From assembly GCF_900100395.1 (NCBI RefSeq), contig NZ_FNFB01000007.1:62001-126000 (forward strand): 64,000 bases of DNA, in the 5' to 3' direction. The stretch is from Nonomuraea maritima (GTDB lineage Bacteria > Actinomycetota > Actinomycetes > Streptosporangiales > Streptosporangiaceae). The stretch's first letter is position 1. Every line of letters starts with the position of its first letter. The translations under genes were made by a program, and so were the position numbers. Of the stretch, positions 40,457-48,467 are shown one piece after another. Under the pieces are notes generated by a model that was not told the DNA's origin, did no database searches, and saw only the letters and a program-made list of their open reading frames with translations.

Positions 40457-42325
40457 ATGAATCGGATATCGCGGCGGGACGTGCTGAAGGCGACGGCGGC
40501 GATGACCGCCGTGGGAGCCGGGCGGCTCATGCTCGGACCCCAGCCCGCGGCGGCCGCCACCCGGTACGCCGGTGACGCGGTGACCCCCCGGCCCGTCTCG
40601 ATGGCGATGCACATCCACGCCTCCTGGAGCGAAGGCGCCGGCAGCATGCAGGGCCACCTCGAGCAGGCGACCAAGGCCGGCATCGACGTCATGTGGTGGA
40701 CCGAGCACGACTTCCGGATGGCCGAGCACGGCTACCCCGGCCTCATCCACATGAACGGCCCCTCCGAGCAGGTCAACGGCGTCGAGTGGAAGTGGGCGGA
40801 GCAGCGCCAGGGCACCCTCGCGTCGTCGGAGGTGCTGTGGGACAAGGCGATGGCCTCGCCCGGCGACGAGACCACGCCCGGCTCGGTGCGGCTCTCGGCG
40901 ACGTCCGCCGGCCGCGACGAGGCCGCCGTGCGGATCTCCGGCACGGGCGCCAACACGGTGCACCAGCGCTCCCTCTACGACCAGACCATCGAGCTGGACG
41001 TCTTCCCCGCCGAGGTGTCGCCGCACGCGTACCTCGCCGTGGTCATCTCCACGAGCTGGCGCCCGGCGACCGCCGGGCGGCCCGCCGGCCAGTACAAGCT
41101 CACCTACATCGTGGACGGCACCCAGGGCAAGGCGCGCAAGGCGTCCGGGCTGGAAGGCGTCGTGCACCTGCCCGCGCGGCAGGGACGGTGGAACACCCTG
41201 CGCTTCTCCCCGGAGGAGGACCTCAAGCGGTTCTGGCCCGACCTCGAGAGCCGCGACGCCGCGATGCTCTCGCTGACCCTCGGCGCGGTCAGCACGAAGG
41301 AGCGCCGCGCCGAAGGCTGGTTCGACCTGCTCCGCATCTCCCGTCCGACGCGTTCGGCCGACGACGTGCTGCAGGTGCAGGCCGACCTGATGGCCGGGTA
41401 CGCCCACCGGTTCCCCGCCGTGCGCCAGTACCAGGGCCTCGAGGTCTCCCTGTTCAAGCCCACCCACTTCAACTGGTTCGGGCCGCGCATCACCATGCCG
41501 GAGTTCGCCAAGCCGCAGCCGGTCGCCAACCCCGACCCCAAGGCCGCGCTCTCCGCCGTCGAGATGATCCACTCGACCGGCGGTCTCGTCTCCTACAACC
41601 ACCCCTTCGGGACGTCCCACCCGGCCGAGCTGTCCCCGGCGGAGCAGGACGCGCTGCGCGCGAGCGTCGCCAAGACGGTGCTCGCCGACCGCGCCATGGG
41701 GTGCGACATCCTGGAGGTCGGCTACCCCAGCCGCGGCGGCGTCGACCTCGACCGGCACGCCCAGGTCTGGGACGTCTGCTCCCGCAACGCGATCTTCCTC
41801 ACCGGTACGGGCGTCAGCGACGACCACTCAGGACAGAACTGGCTCGGCCAGGACTCCAACTTCGTCACCTGGGCGCACGCCCCCAGCCGCGAGCTGCCCG
41901 ACCTGCTCGCCGCCCTCGCCTCGGGACGCGTGTTCTTCGGCGACCCCGCCAGGTTCTCCGGCGTCGTCGACCTCCAGGTGGACGGCTCGGCCCCCATGGG
42001 CTCGGTCACCACGTCGACCGCCGCGACCCGCAACGTGCGCGCCATCCTCACCGGCCTGCCCGCCGACGGCGTCGTGCGCGTCGTGCAGGGGACGGTCGAC
42101 CTCGCGGGGCCGGACAAGCCCGAGCCCGGCACCACCTTCACCGAGATGCCGGCCTCCCAGTGGGCTCCCGGCTACGTCGACCTGCCGATCGACACGTGGT
42201 CGCCGCGGTTCGTCCGCATCGAGGTACGGGATCGCACCGGACAGGTCCTCGCGCTGTCCAACCCCGTGTGGCTGCTGCGCGACACCCCCGCCGAGGGCAT
42301 CCCGGCGCCGCGCCGCGCCCACTGA
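40457..42325 (+). CDS. Tat-exported CehA/McbA-type PHP metallohydrolase
   Basis: 622 aa from ATG 40457. The Tat signal SRRDVLKATAAMTAV ends at PAAAA, about 38. PHP-type metal ligands appear in order: MAMHIHASWSEGAG, VMWWTEHDFRM, VSYNHPFG, and GVSDDHSGQ. The central insertion (about 90-320) looks like a beta-rich carbohydrate-binding region. CehA/McbA enzymes include the carbaryl hydrolase; most are phosphoesterases of unknown substrate. GAGGAG lies 9 nt before this ATG; an in-frame ATG at 40409 would hide the Tat motif deeper. Confidence 0.82.
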   Translation: MNRISRRDVLKATAAMTAVGAGRLMLGPQPAAAATRYAGDAVTPRPVSMAMHIHASWSEGAGSMQGHLEQATKAGIDVMWWTEHDFRMAEHGYPGLIHMNGPSEQVNGVEWKWAEQRQGTLASSEVLWDKAMASPGDETTPGSVRLSATSAGRDEAAVRISGTGANTVHQRSLYDQTIELDVFPAEVSPHAYLAVVISTSWRPATAGRPAGQYKLTYIVDGTQGKARKASGLEGVVHLPARQGRWNTLRFSPEEDLKRFWPDLESRDAAMLSLTLGAVSTKERRAEGWFDLLRISRPTRSADDVLQVQADLMAGYAHRFPAVRQYQGLEVSLFKPTHFNWFGPRITMPEFAKPQPVANPDPKAALSAVEMIHSTGGLVSYNHPFGTSHPAELSPAEQDALRASVAKTVLADRAMGCDILEVGYPSRGGVDLDRHAQVWDVCSRNAIFLTGTGVSDDHSGQNWLGQDSNFVTWAHAPSRELPDLLAALASGRVFFGDPARFSGVVDLQVDGSAPMGSVTTSTAATRNVRAILTGLPADGVVRVVQGTVDLAGPDKPEPGTTFTEMPASQWAPGYVDLPIDTWSPRFVRIEVRDRTGQVLALSNPVWLLRDTPAEGIPAPRRAH

Positions 42326-42338
42326 CCGGGGACGGGCC

Positions 42339-42368
42339 GACCACCCGAGCCGTACGGTTCGGGTGGTC
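42339..42368. terminator. Bidirectional terminator hairpin
   Basis: Near-perfect palindrome, arms GACCACCCGAGCC and GGTTCGGGTGGTC with one G-T pair, lying between the convergent PHP and secreted-protein genes and overlapping the latter's stop. Confidence 0.75.
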
Positions 42369-42846
42369 AGTCCGCCAGGTCAGCCACGTCCTTCGGGTCC
42401 GGCGCCTTGATCGACGCCTTGGAACCCCACCCGGTGAAACGGCTGTCGATCGTGATCACCTGGCCGTGGAAACCGCTGGTGCCGGCACGCAGGTTGGTCC
42501 TGTACCAGCTCGCGCCGGGCGGAAGCCGGTTCGCCAGGATGCCGCCCGAGATGTACCCGGTCTTGCCGACGGAGACGGCGCGCTCGCGGAGGCCGCCGAC
42601 CTGGTTCGCCGTGATGTCGGAGGCCGCGATGCCCTTGGCGGAGAACGGGAACGTGCCCTTGCGGTCCTGGAGCTTCTTCTTGTCGCGGCCGGACGGGGTG
42701 GCGAGGGTCGTCGTCTCGGTGAAGCGCACTCCGTGACCCGACTTCAGGACACCCTTCAGCGCGTGTAAGGGGTCCTTGGGGGTGGCGTACGCGGGCGCGG
42801 CGGTGGCGAGCAGCGAGCCGCAGGCGGCCGGCGCGATGATCGTCTT
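42367..42846 (-). pseudogene. Secreted protein gene lacking a usable start codon
   Basis: The minus-strand frame opens KTIIAPAACGSLLATAAPAY directly after a TAG (42847-42849): a good Sec signal peptide core ending ATAAPAYA, with no ATG, GTG or TTG before it. The mature part continues HALKGVLKSGHGVRFTETTT to DIANQVGG-like and SWYRTNLRAGTSGFHGQVIT, ending KDVADLAD. The first standard start (GTG 42729) would lose the signal. Either the start codon has mutated (a Lys or Met codon to TAG) or a rare codon is used. About 160 aa if intact. Function unknown. Confidence 0.6.
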
Positions 42847-42896
42847 CTACCTGCCCGGTGATCATGCCGAAGGCCGGTCACGGCCGGGCAACGACT

Positions 42897-43742
42897 TCAC
42901 GCGCGCAGGCGGCGGCCTTCCGCGTAGGCCAGCGCCGGTGCGGGCAGCGCCGCCTCCCGGCCGTTGAGAAGCACTGTGAGGTCTCCCGTCACGGGGGAGC
43001 CGGGAGCGGGCTCGACGCCGAGCCGGCGCAGGGTCTGGGCGGCCACCGCGTCGGCGGAGCCGTGCAACGCGGGCGCCACCAGGCCCGAGCGCCGCACGGC
43101 CGCGCGGATGCCCTCGGCGACCAGTTCGTAGTGGGTGCAGCCGAGGACGACGGCCGTGACGTCGTCGGGGGTGAGCTCCGCCGCGGCCGTGATCGCCGTG
43201 GCGACGGCCCGCGCGTCCGCTCGTTCCACGGCATCGGCGAGACCGGGACACGGCACTTCGGCGACCTTCGCGCCGTTCGCGAACCGGGCGATGAGGTCGC
43301 GCTGGTAGGGGCTGCCCGTGGTGGCCGGGGTGGCCCACACGGCGACGGGCCCGCCGCCCGCGACGGCGGGCTTGATCGCCGGAACCGTACCGATGACCGG
43401 GATGTCCGGTTCGAGACGGGCGCGCAGGGCGGGCAGCGCGTGCACGGTCGCCGTGTTGCAGGCCACGACCAGCGCGTCCGGACGGTGGGCCACCGCCGCC
43501 TCGGCGACGGCGAGCGCCCGCGCCGCGAGATCCGCCACGCCGCGCGGCCCCCAGGGCATGCCCTCGGGGTCGGACGACAGCACGAGATCGGCGTCGGGAC
43601 GCAACCGCCGGATCGCGGCGGCCGCCGCCAGCAGCCCGATGCCGGAGTCGATCAGCGCGATCGTCAGCCGGTCACGGGACGCGGGCGCGTCCTGCGCGTG
43701 ATCTGCACCCTCGTAGCGATCCACGATCCTCCACTCCGTCAC
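42897..43742 (-). CDS. Aspartate/glutamate racemase family protein (MurI-like)
   Basis: 281 aa from GTG 43742. ALIDSGIG, VVACNTATVHALP and VVLGCTHYEL hold the catalytic Asp and the two catalytic Cys of glutamate racemase. The usual DSGVGGL is DSGIGLL and the substrate loop is diverged (SSDPEGMPWGPRG against GDTARVPYG), so this may be a paralogue, not the essential MurI. A GATAAT -10-like box and a 14-bp palindrome precede the start. Confidence 0.82.
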   Translation of the reverse strand: MTEWRIVDRYEGADHAQDAPASRDRLTIALIDSGIGLLAAAAAIRRLRPDADLVLSSDPEGMPWGPRGVADLAARALAVAEAAVAHRPDALVVACNTATVHALPALRARLEPDIPVIGTVPAIKPAVAGGGPVAVWATPATTGSPYQRDLIARFANGAKVAEVPCPGLADAVERADARAVATAITAAAELTPDDVTAVVLGCTHYELVAEGIRAAVRRSGLVAPALHGSADAVAAQTLRRLGVEPAPGSPVTGDLTVLLNGREAALPAPALAYAEGRRLRA

Positions 43743-43746
43743 GTCC

Positions 43747-43760
43747 GCACTCCGGAGTGC
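43747..43760. promoter_or_regulatory. Perfect palindrome GCACTCCGGAGTGC upstream of the racemase gene
   Basis: 14-bp perfect palindrome 4 nt before GTG 43742, just downstream of a minus-strand GATAAT. Position suits a repressor site over the transcription start, or a hairpin masking the start codon. Confidence 0.5.
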
Positions 43761-43858
43761 TCATTATCGCTGGCGGCAGCCTTGCGCCAGGTCGCGGAAC
43801 GGTCATCCACGCCCCCGTGCGGTCTCGGGTGTCAGACGCTTCCGGCAGACACGTGTGC

Positions 43859-44233
43859 TCAGCGCTGTCCGGGATGGGGCTGGGGTGGCCATGGGCCGGG
43901 CTGAGCGGCGGGTGCCTGGGGCGGTTGTCCCGCGGCGAAGGGGGTCGGGGGAACGGGGGCTGGAGTGGTGGGCGGTGAATGCGCATCCCGGCGGCGGGCT
44001 CCCGCTGCGACGGAGACGCTCGCGATCTCGAGGGCGAGGCCGCCCATGCCCAGGAGGATCGGGGTGTCGACGCCGTCCTCGGTGTCGCAGATCTGCACCG
44101 TCTCCTTCCCGACCTTCTCGGCCCGGCACTGCCACCCGGTGGCGTCGTCCATGTGCCAAAGGACGGCATACCCGAGCACGGCGAATCCGGAGACCATCAG
44201 GAGGACCTGCAGGGTTCGAGCTAACGGCGACAT
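43859..44233 (-). CDS. Small membrane protein with Pro-rich tail
   Basis: 124 aa from ATG 44233. Two helices (about 5-28 VLLMVSGFAVLGYAVLWHM and 60-83 LLGMGGLALEIASVSVAAG) enclose an extracytoplasmic loop with two Cys (WQCRAEKVGKETVQICDTED), likely disulfide-bonded. The C-terminal 40 residues are Pro/Gln-rich (PPTTPAPVPPTPF). On the minus strand TAGGGT (44241-44246) lies 7 nt before the ATG, a leaderless start. Function unknown. Confidence 0.75.
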   Translation of the reverse strand: MSPLARTLQVLLMVSGFAVLGYAVLWHMDDATGWQCRAEKVGKETVQICDTEDGVDTPILLGMGGLALEIASVSVAAGARRRDAHSPPTTPAPVPPTPFAAGQPPQAPAAQPGPWPPQPHPGQR

Positions 44234-44378
44234 GGTCCGCACCCTAGCGGTCAGGTGCGCGCCGCGCAGCCGCCGACGATTGCCCACCCTGACCTGGGAG
44301 CCGGTCGGCTGGCCGACATCTGGGTCGTTTAGGCGCGTGGAACGGGGCACAAGCAGAAGTCGGCGTAGGGAGGCTGAC

Positions 44379-44642
44379 ATGCGATCGGTGGAGAAGGCCG
44401 CGTCGCTCGGCATGGGCATGCTGAGCGGCGCGCTGGCGGCAGCGCTCTTCAAGCGGGTCTGGACGCTGGTGTCCGGCCAGGACGACGCGCCGGATGCCGG
44501 CGACCTCGACCGCGGCTGGAAGGAGGTCCTCGTCGCCGCCGCGGTGCAGGGCGCGATCTTCGGCCTGATCAAGGCCGCCGTGCATCGCGCGGGCGCGCGC
44601 ACCTTTCACAGCAGAGCGGACGGAAGCCGTACGAAGCGCTGA
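44379..44642 (+). CDS. DUF4235 family membrane protein
   Basis: 87 aa with two helices (about 8-30 LGMGMLSGALAAALFKRVW and 50-68). The K-VW-L-SG-DDAPDA-D motif and WKEVLVAAAVQGAIFGLIKA are those of DUF4235, a small actinobacterial membrane family of unknown role. GGGAGG is 5 nt before the ATG, which fixes the start. Confidence 0.85.
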   Translation: MRSVEKAASLGMGMLSGALAAALFKRVWTLVSGQDDAPDAGDLDRGWKEVLVAAAVQGAIFGLIKAAVHRAGARTFHSRADGSRTKR

Positions 44643-44794
44643 CGAGCGGCGGCCCCGGCCCGGCTTGGCGAAGGTCTGAGGAAACCATGGTCTCGAATGT
44701 TCCTGCCGCCGGTGGACCATCACGAGCCGATGACCTGTCACCGCATAGCGTGACATTGATACGTACAACCTGATTTCAGCTGGGGAACGACTCT

Positions 44795-45238
44795 ATGTCT
44801 GACTTCTGGGAGCTCAAACATCGGCTGAGGGACGCGGTCAACGCTCATGACCTGGATGCGATCCTCGACTGTTACAGCCCGGACGCCGTCTACGTGACGC
44901 CTTCCGGCGTCGCCGAAGGGCGGGACCAGATCGCCTGGCTGTACGAGCAGTTCTTCAGGGGTTTCCCGGACTTCCATCACTCGGCGTGGTACGAGTACGG
45001 CGAACTCGACAACCCCGCGGTGACCGAATGGACGTACACGGGCACCCACACAGGCCCCTTCCTGCTGCCGGACGGGTATGAGGTGCTCGGGACGGGCCGC
45101 CGCATCACCCTCCGCGCCTGCTGCGCCATCCTTGTCGAGAACGACAAGATCGTCACGCATCGCGAGTACTACGACCAGCTCGAACTGTTCAGCCAGCTCG
45201 GCTTCGAGCTCGCGCAGCGCACGCCTTCGGCCACGTAG
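44795..45238 (+). CDS. SnoaL-like (NTF2 fold) protein
   Basis: 147 aa. The pattern LRDAVNAHDLDAILDCYSPD, VTPSGVAEGRDQI, FRGFPDFHHS and WTYTGTHTGPF is that of the SnoaL polyketide-cyclase-like/ester cyclase group (cone-shaped alpha+beta fold). Substrate unknown; no polyketide genes adjoin. GGGGA 7 nt before the ATG. Followed by a strong hairpin. Confidence 0.85.
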   Translation: MSDFWELKHRLRDAVNAHDLDAILDCYSPDAVYVTPSGVAEGRDQIAWLYEQFFRGFPDFHHSAWYEYGELDNPAVTEWTYTGTHTGPFLLPDGYEVLGTGRRITLRACCAILVENDKIVTHREYYDQLELFSQLGFELAQRTPSAT

Positions 45239-45247
45239 CGGAGTTCC

Positions 45248-45281
45248 GCGCGCCCCGACCGGCGACCCGGCCGGGGCGCGC
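45248..45281 (+). terminator. Terminator hairpin after the SnoaL-like gene
   Basis: GCGCGCCCCGACCGG and CCGGCCGGGGCGCGC, 15-bp stem with one mismatch and CGAC loop, 10 nt after the stop. Confidence 0.8.
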
Positions 45282-45329
45282 GCTCATGGCTGTGGCGCGT
45301 TCTCTCCGGGCCGTTCCATGGAACCATCA

Positions 45330-45365
45330 ATCCACCAATTGAAAATTTCTGCAATTTGCTACATG
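45330..45365 (+). promoter_or_regulatory. AT-rich promoter/operator candidate of the ArsR-SulP operon
   Basis: The most AT-rich stretch of the neighbourhood, with TTGAAA and, about 17 nt on, CATGAT. It contains the repeated element AATTTCTGCAATTTGC. ArsR-type repressors usually bind such sites. Weak evidence. Confidence 0.35.
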
Positions 45366-45411
45366 ATGGTTCTCGCATGTTCTGAATCGATCTTGGCCCA
45401 GGAGTTAAGTG

Positions 45412-45612
45412 GTGAGTGAGTCCTTCTCTGCCGCGGTCAGGGAGCGCGTCCACCAGGCACACGCGGCGCTGGAGGCGGCCCGCCTGGGCGACGACGCCGA
45501 CGAACGCATGCGGGCCGAGGCCGCATGGGAGGACGCGCGGCGCTTCGCCCAGCGGCACGGCGTGCCGCTCGACGAGGAGGCGCCCGGGCCCGGGGGAGAG
45601 CCCGCGCTGTGA
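45412..45612 (+). CDS. Small charged helical protein, first gene of the ArsR-SulP operon
   Basis: 66 aa, almost entirely helical and charged (VHQAHAALEAARLGDDADER, EAAWEDARRFAQRHG). AGGAG lies 7 nt before GTG 45412; GTG 45409 is one codon longer. The stop overlaps the ArsR start (GTGA). Small proteins of this kind are found next to regulators in actinobacteria; I do not recognise it. Coding is supported by the overlap. Confidence 0.65.
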   Translation: MSESFSAAVRERVHQAHAALEAARLGDDADERMRAEAAWEDARRFAQRHGVPLDEEAPGPGGEPAL

Positions 45613-45950
45613 AGTCCGTGCCGCTGTACCAGGCCAAGGCGGAGATGTTCCGGCTGCTCGGCCACCCGGTGCGGATCCGGGTGCTGGAACTGCTGAGCGA
45701 GCGTCCGATGCCCGTACGCGACCTGCTGACCGCGATCGACGTGGAGGCGACCGGGCTGTCGCAGCATCTGGCCGTCCTGCGCCGCTCGGGCATGGTGACC
45801 GCGCAGCGTGAAGGGCCGACCGTGGTCTACGCCCTGGCCGGCGGGGGCGTCGCCAACCTGCTGGTGGCCGCGCGCACCCTGCTGACCCAGATGCTCGTCG
45901 GCCGGAACGAGCTGCTGAACGAACTGCTCGCGGAGGCCGGAGCCCCGTGA
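45609..45950 (+). CDS. ArsR-family winged-helix repressor
   Basis: 113 aa. MFRLLGHPVRIRVLELLSER, then TGLSQHLAVLRRSGMVTAQR and VVYALAGG are the ArsR helix-turn-helix and wing. Metal-binding Cys/His clusters are absent, so it responds to something other than classic thiophilic metals. Four-bp GTGA overlaps at both ends tie it to the small upstream gene and to the SulP transporter, which it probably controls. Confidence 0.9.
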   Translation: MKSVPLYQAKAEMFRLLGHPVRIRVLELLSERPMPVRDLLTAIDVEATGLSQHLAVLRRSGMVTAQREGPTVVYALAGGGVANLLVAARTLLTQMLVGRNELLNELLAEAGAP

Positions 45951-47677
45951 GCGATCTGATCCTCTCGGGCTGGGCCCGGGTGCGCTCGGTGCTGCCCGAG
46001 CGCGCCGAACTGGCCGCGATGGGCCGTCGTCCGCGCCGCGACCTGCTGGCCGGGCTGACCGTAGCGATCGTGGCGCTGCCGCTGGCGCTCGGGTTCGGCA
46101 TCTCCTCCGGCATGGGCGCCGAGGCCGGGCTGGCCACCGCGGTGATCGCGGGTGCGCTCGCGGCCGTCTTCGGCGGCTCGGGCCTGCAGGTGTCCGGGCC
46201 GACCGGCGCGATGACCGTGGTGCTGGTGCCGATCGTGCACGCGTACGGCGCGTCCGGCGTGCTGATGGTCGGCCTGATGGCGGGGCTGATGCTGATCGCG
46301 CTCGCCCTGGCCCGCGCGGGCCGGTACATGGCGCTGGTCCCGGCCCCGGTGGTCGAGGGCTTCACCGTCGGCATCGCCTGCGTGATCGGCCTGCAGCAGA
46401 TCCCCTCCGCGCTGGGCGTGCCCACCCCGGAGGGTGACAAGGTCGTCGTGCTGGCCTGGCGCGCCGTCCAGGAATTCGCCGGCGACCCCCGCTGGTGGCC
46501 GCTCGTCCTCGCGGTGGCGGTGGCGGGGGTGATCCTGGCGGGTGCGCGCCGGTGGCCCACCGTGCCGTTCTCCCTGCTGGCGGTGGCGGCCGCCACCGTG
46601 GCGGCCGAACTGGGCGGCCTGCCGGTCGGCAGGATCGGTGAGCTCCCGGCCGGTCTGCCCGCCCCGTCGCTGTCCTTCCTCGACCTCTCCGAGCTCGGCA
46701 CGCTGCTCGGCCCGGCGGTCGCCGTCGCCGCGCTGGCGGCGCTGGAGTCGCTGCTGTCGGCCTCGGTGGCCGACGGCATGAGCGTCAACCACCGCCACGA
46801 CCCCGATCGGGAGCTGTTCGGCCAGGGCGTGGCCAACCTGCTGGCGCCGCTGTTCGGCGGCGTGCCCGCCACCGGCGCCATCGCCCGCACCGCGGTCAAC
46901 GTGCGCGCCGGTGCCACCTCCCGGCTGGCCGCCCTCGCCCACGCCGCCATCCTGGCCGTCATCGTCTACTCCGCCGCCGGCCTGGTCGCCCGCATCCCGC
47001 TGGCGGCGCTGGCGGGCGTGCTGCTGGCCACCTGCGTCCGCATGGTCGAGGTCGGCTCGGTCAAGGCCATCGTCTCCTCCACCCGCGGCGACGCCGTCGT
47101 CCTGGTGCTGACCGCGCTGGCCACCGTCGCGCTCGACCTGGTCGCCGCGGTGATCGTCGGGCTCGTCGTGGCCGGGGCGCTGGCCCTGCGGGCCGTCGCC
47201 CGCCACGCCCGCCTGGACGAGATGCCGCTGCGCCCCGACCTGCCCGGCGACCACACCGAGCAGGAACACGCCCTGCTGGCCGAGCACATCATCGCCTACC
47301 GCCTCGACGGGCCGCTGTTCTTCGCCGCCGCCCACCGCTTCCTGCTGGAACTGACGGAGGTCGCCGACGTCTCGGCCGTGATCCTGCGCATGTCCCGGGT
47401 CACCACCGTCGACGCCACCGGCGCGCTGGTACTCGGCGACGCCATCGACCGCCTCGAGCGCCGCGGCATCACCGTCTACGTCTCCGGCATCCGCGACAAC
47501 CACCACCAGCCCCTGCACGCGCTCGGCGTCATCGCCCGTCTCGACGCGGCGGGCCGCGTCCTCGCCACCACGCCCGAGGCCATCGCCGCCGCCCGCGACC
47601 ACCTCCACCGGTCCGGGCTGCTCACCGCCCAGGACGGCGCGAGGCGGGAGCCCGCCGCCGACGGGCACCATCGGTGA
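45947..47677 (+). CDS. SulP family anion transporter with STAS domain
   Basis: 576 aa. About 12-14 helices in the UraA-like fold; GFGISSGMGAEAGLATAVIA and GSGLQVSGPTGAMTVVLVPI carry the SulP signature, with LAALESLLSASVADGM in the second repeat. A C-terminal STAS domain (about 440-560, LRMSRVTTVDATGALVLGDA). The family carries sulfate, bicarbonate or similar anions; substrate not deducible. An ArsR-SulP operon recurs in actinobacteria. Starts at GTG 45947, overlapping ArsR. Confidence 0.92.
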   Translation: MSDLILSGWARVRSVLPERAELAAMGRRPRRDLLAGLTVAIVALPLALGFGISSGMGAEAGLATAVIAGALAAVFGGSGLQVSGPTGAMTVVLVPIVHAYGASGVLMVGLMAGLMLIALALARAGRYMALVPAPVVEGFTVGIACVIGLQQIPSALGVPTPEGDKVVVLAWRAVQEFAGDPRWWPLVLAVAVAGVILAGARRWPTVPFSLLAVAAATVAAELGGLPVGRIGELPAGLPAPSLSFLDLSELGTLLGPAVAVAALAALESLLSASVADGMSVNHRHDPDRELFGQGVANLLAPLFGGVPATGAIARTAVNVRAGATSRLAALAHAAILAVIVYSAAGLVARIPLAALAGVLLATCVRMVEVGSVKAIVSSTRGDAVVLVLTALATVALDLVAAVIVGLVVAGALALRAVARHARLDEMPLRPDLPGDHTEQEHALLAEHIIAYRLDGPLFFAAAHRFLLELTEVADVSAVILRMSRVTTVDATGALVLGDAIDRLERRGITVYVSGIRDNHHQPLHALGVIARLDAAGRVLATTPEAIAAARDHLHRSGLLTAQDGARREPAADGHHR

Positions 47678-48041
47678 GCGCGGTTCGCTCGCGGCAAACG
47701 GCCGGAACGCCGGGGAATGGGTCAAGCCATCGAAGATCCGCGAGCTGCGATGACGTGGAGTGCCCAGATTAGAGTCAAGTGCCTGGACACGCCGGAAGCC
47801 GGGCCGCACGCTGAATCACGTGGGCCGCCCCCGACCGGCACGGGTGCCGGAGGACATCGGCAGTGGGCGGCCACAGAGATCCAGAATCGCACCAGCTGCC
47901 CTCCTCCGGGAGGGCGAGGAAGCAGAACCATCCACAGTTCGCCTTCACGGGGATCGGCTCGTCCTGAGCCATCCCGGGGCCCGTTCCACCGGCCGGCCGC
48001 ATGGCCGCCGGGACAGCGTCCGCTCCAGGAAGGAGACGGAG
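47678..48041. other. 364-bp gap without a recognised gene
   Basis: Between the SulP stop and the small secreted protein. I see no hairpin, no tRNA and no protein I can support; open frames here look random. It should include the promoter for the gene at 48042. Confidence 0.5.
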
Positions 48042-48365
48042 ATGCACGCAAGGAATCTGCTCTTCGCCAGTCCGCTGATCGCCGCCCTCATGGTGGGGCC
48101 GGTCGAAACCGCGCAAGCCACAGCCGTTCCGGCGCCCGTGAGCGCCGACATCCAGGCGACCTCGAAGGCCGCGCCGCCCACCTGCACGCGCAGCTTCAAG
48201 GGCGAGCCGAGGCGACTGTGCACGACCGGCTTCAACGACGGCTTCAGCCACGGAGTGAAGTCGTGCAAGCCGACGCTCCGTAGCCGCCTCTCGCCCCAGC
48301 TGCAGGACGCCGTGTACATGCACGGCTACAACGCCGGATTCAGCGCGGGCAAGGCCACGTGCTGA
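48042..48365 (+). CDS. Small secreted Cys-containing protein
   Basis: 107 aa. Sec signal peptide (LLFASPLIAALMVGP, cleavage after AQA near 28). The mature part has four Cys (PTCTRS, RLCTTG, KSCKPT and the terminal ATC), with GFNDGFSHGVKSC and GYNAGFSAGKATC forming two similar G-[FY]-N-x-G-F-S repeats. AAGGAG lies 6-7 nt before the ATG. Two disulfides are likely. Function unknown. Confidence 0.75.
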   Translation: MHARNLLFASPLIAALMVGPVETAQATAVPAPVSADIQATSKAAPPTCTRSFKGEPRRLCTTGFNDGFSHGVKSCKPTLRSRLSPQLQDAVYMHGYNAGFSAGKATC

Positions 48366-48384
48366 CCGCTGCGGCACAGGGGGT

Positions 48385-48405
48385 CGTGAACCTGTGAGGT
48401 TCGCG
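48385..48405. terminator. Hairpin between convergent genes
   Basis: CGTGAACCT and AGGTTCGCG, 9 bp with one wobble and a GTG loop, between the secreted-protein gene and the end of the ABC importer operon. Confidence 0.55.
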
Positions 48406-48467
48406 GACTGAACGGATCGGGCCTGTCCCGGAGTCGGGCGGGCCCGCTTCGCCGCGTCCGGACACCC

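Noticed and set aside
42380..42865. An ATG-initiated 161-codon minus-strand frame in place of the secreted-protein gene
   Set aside because: It is in a different frame, His/Arg/Pro-rich, and lacks the signal peptide and strand pattern seen in the overlapping frame.
47678..48041. An extended reading frame of about 190 codons through the gap and into the secreted-protein gene
   Set aside because: It runs in another frame of the secreted protein, is Pro/Arg-rich, and lacks a ribosome site. AAGGAG and a signal peptide mark the real start at 48042.
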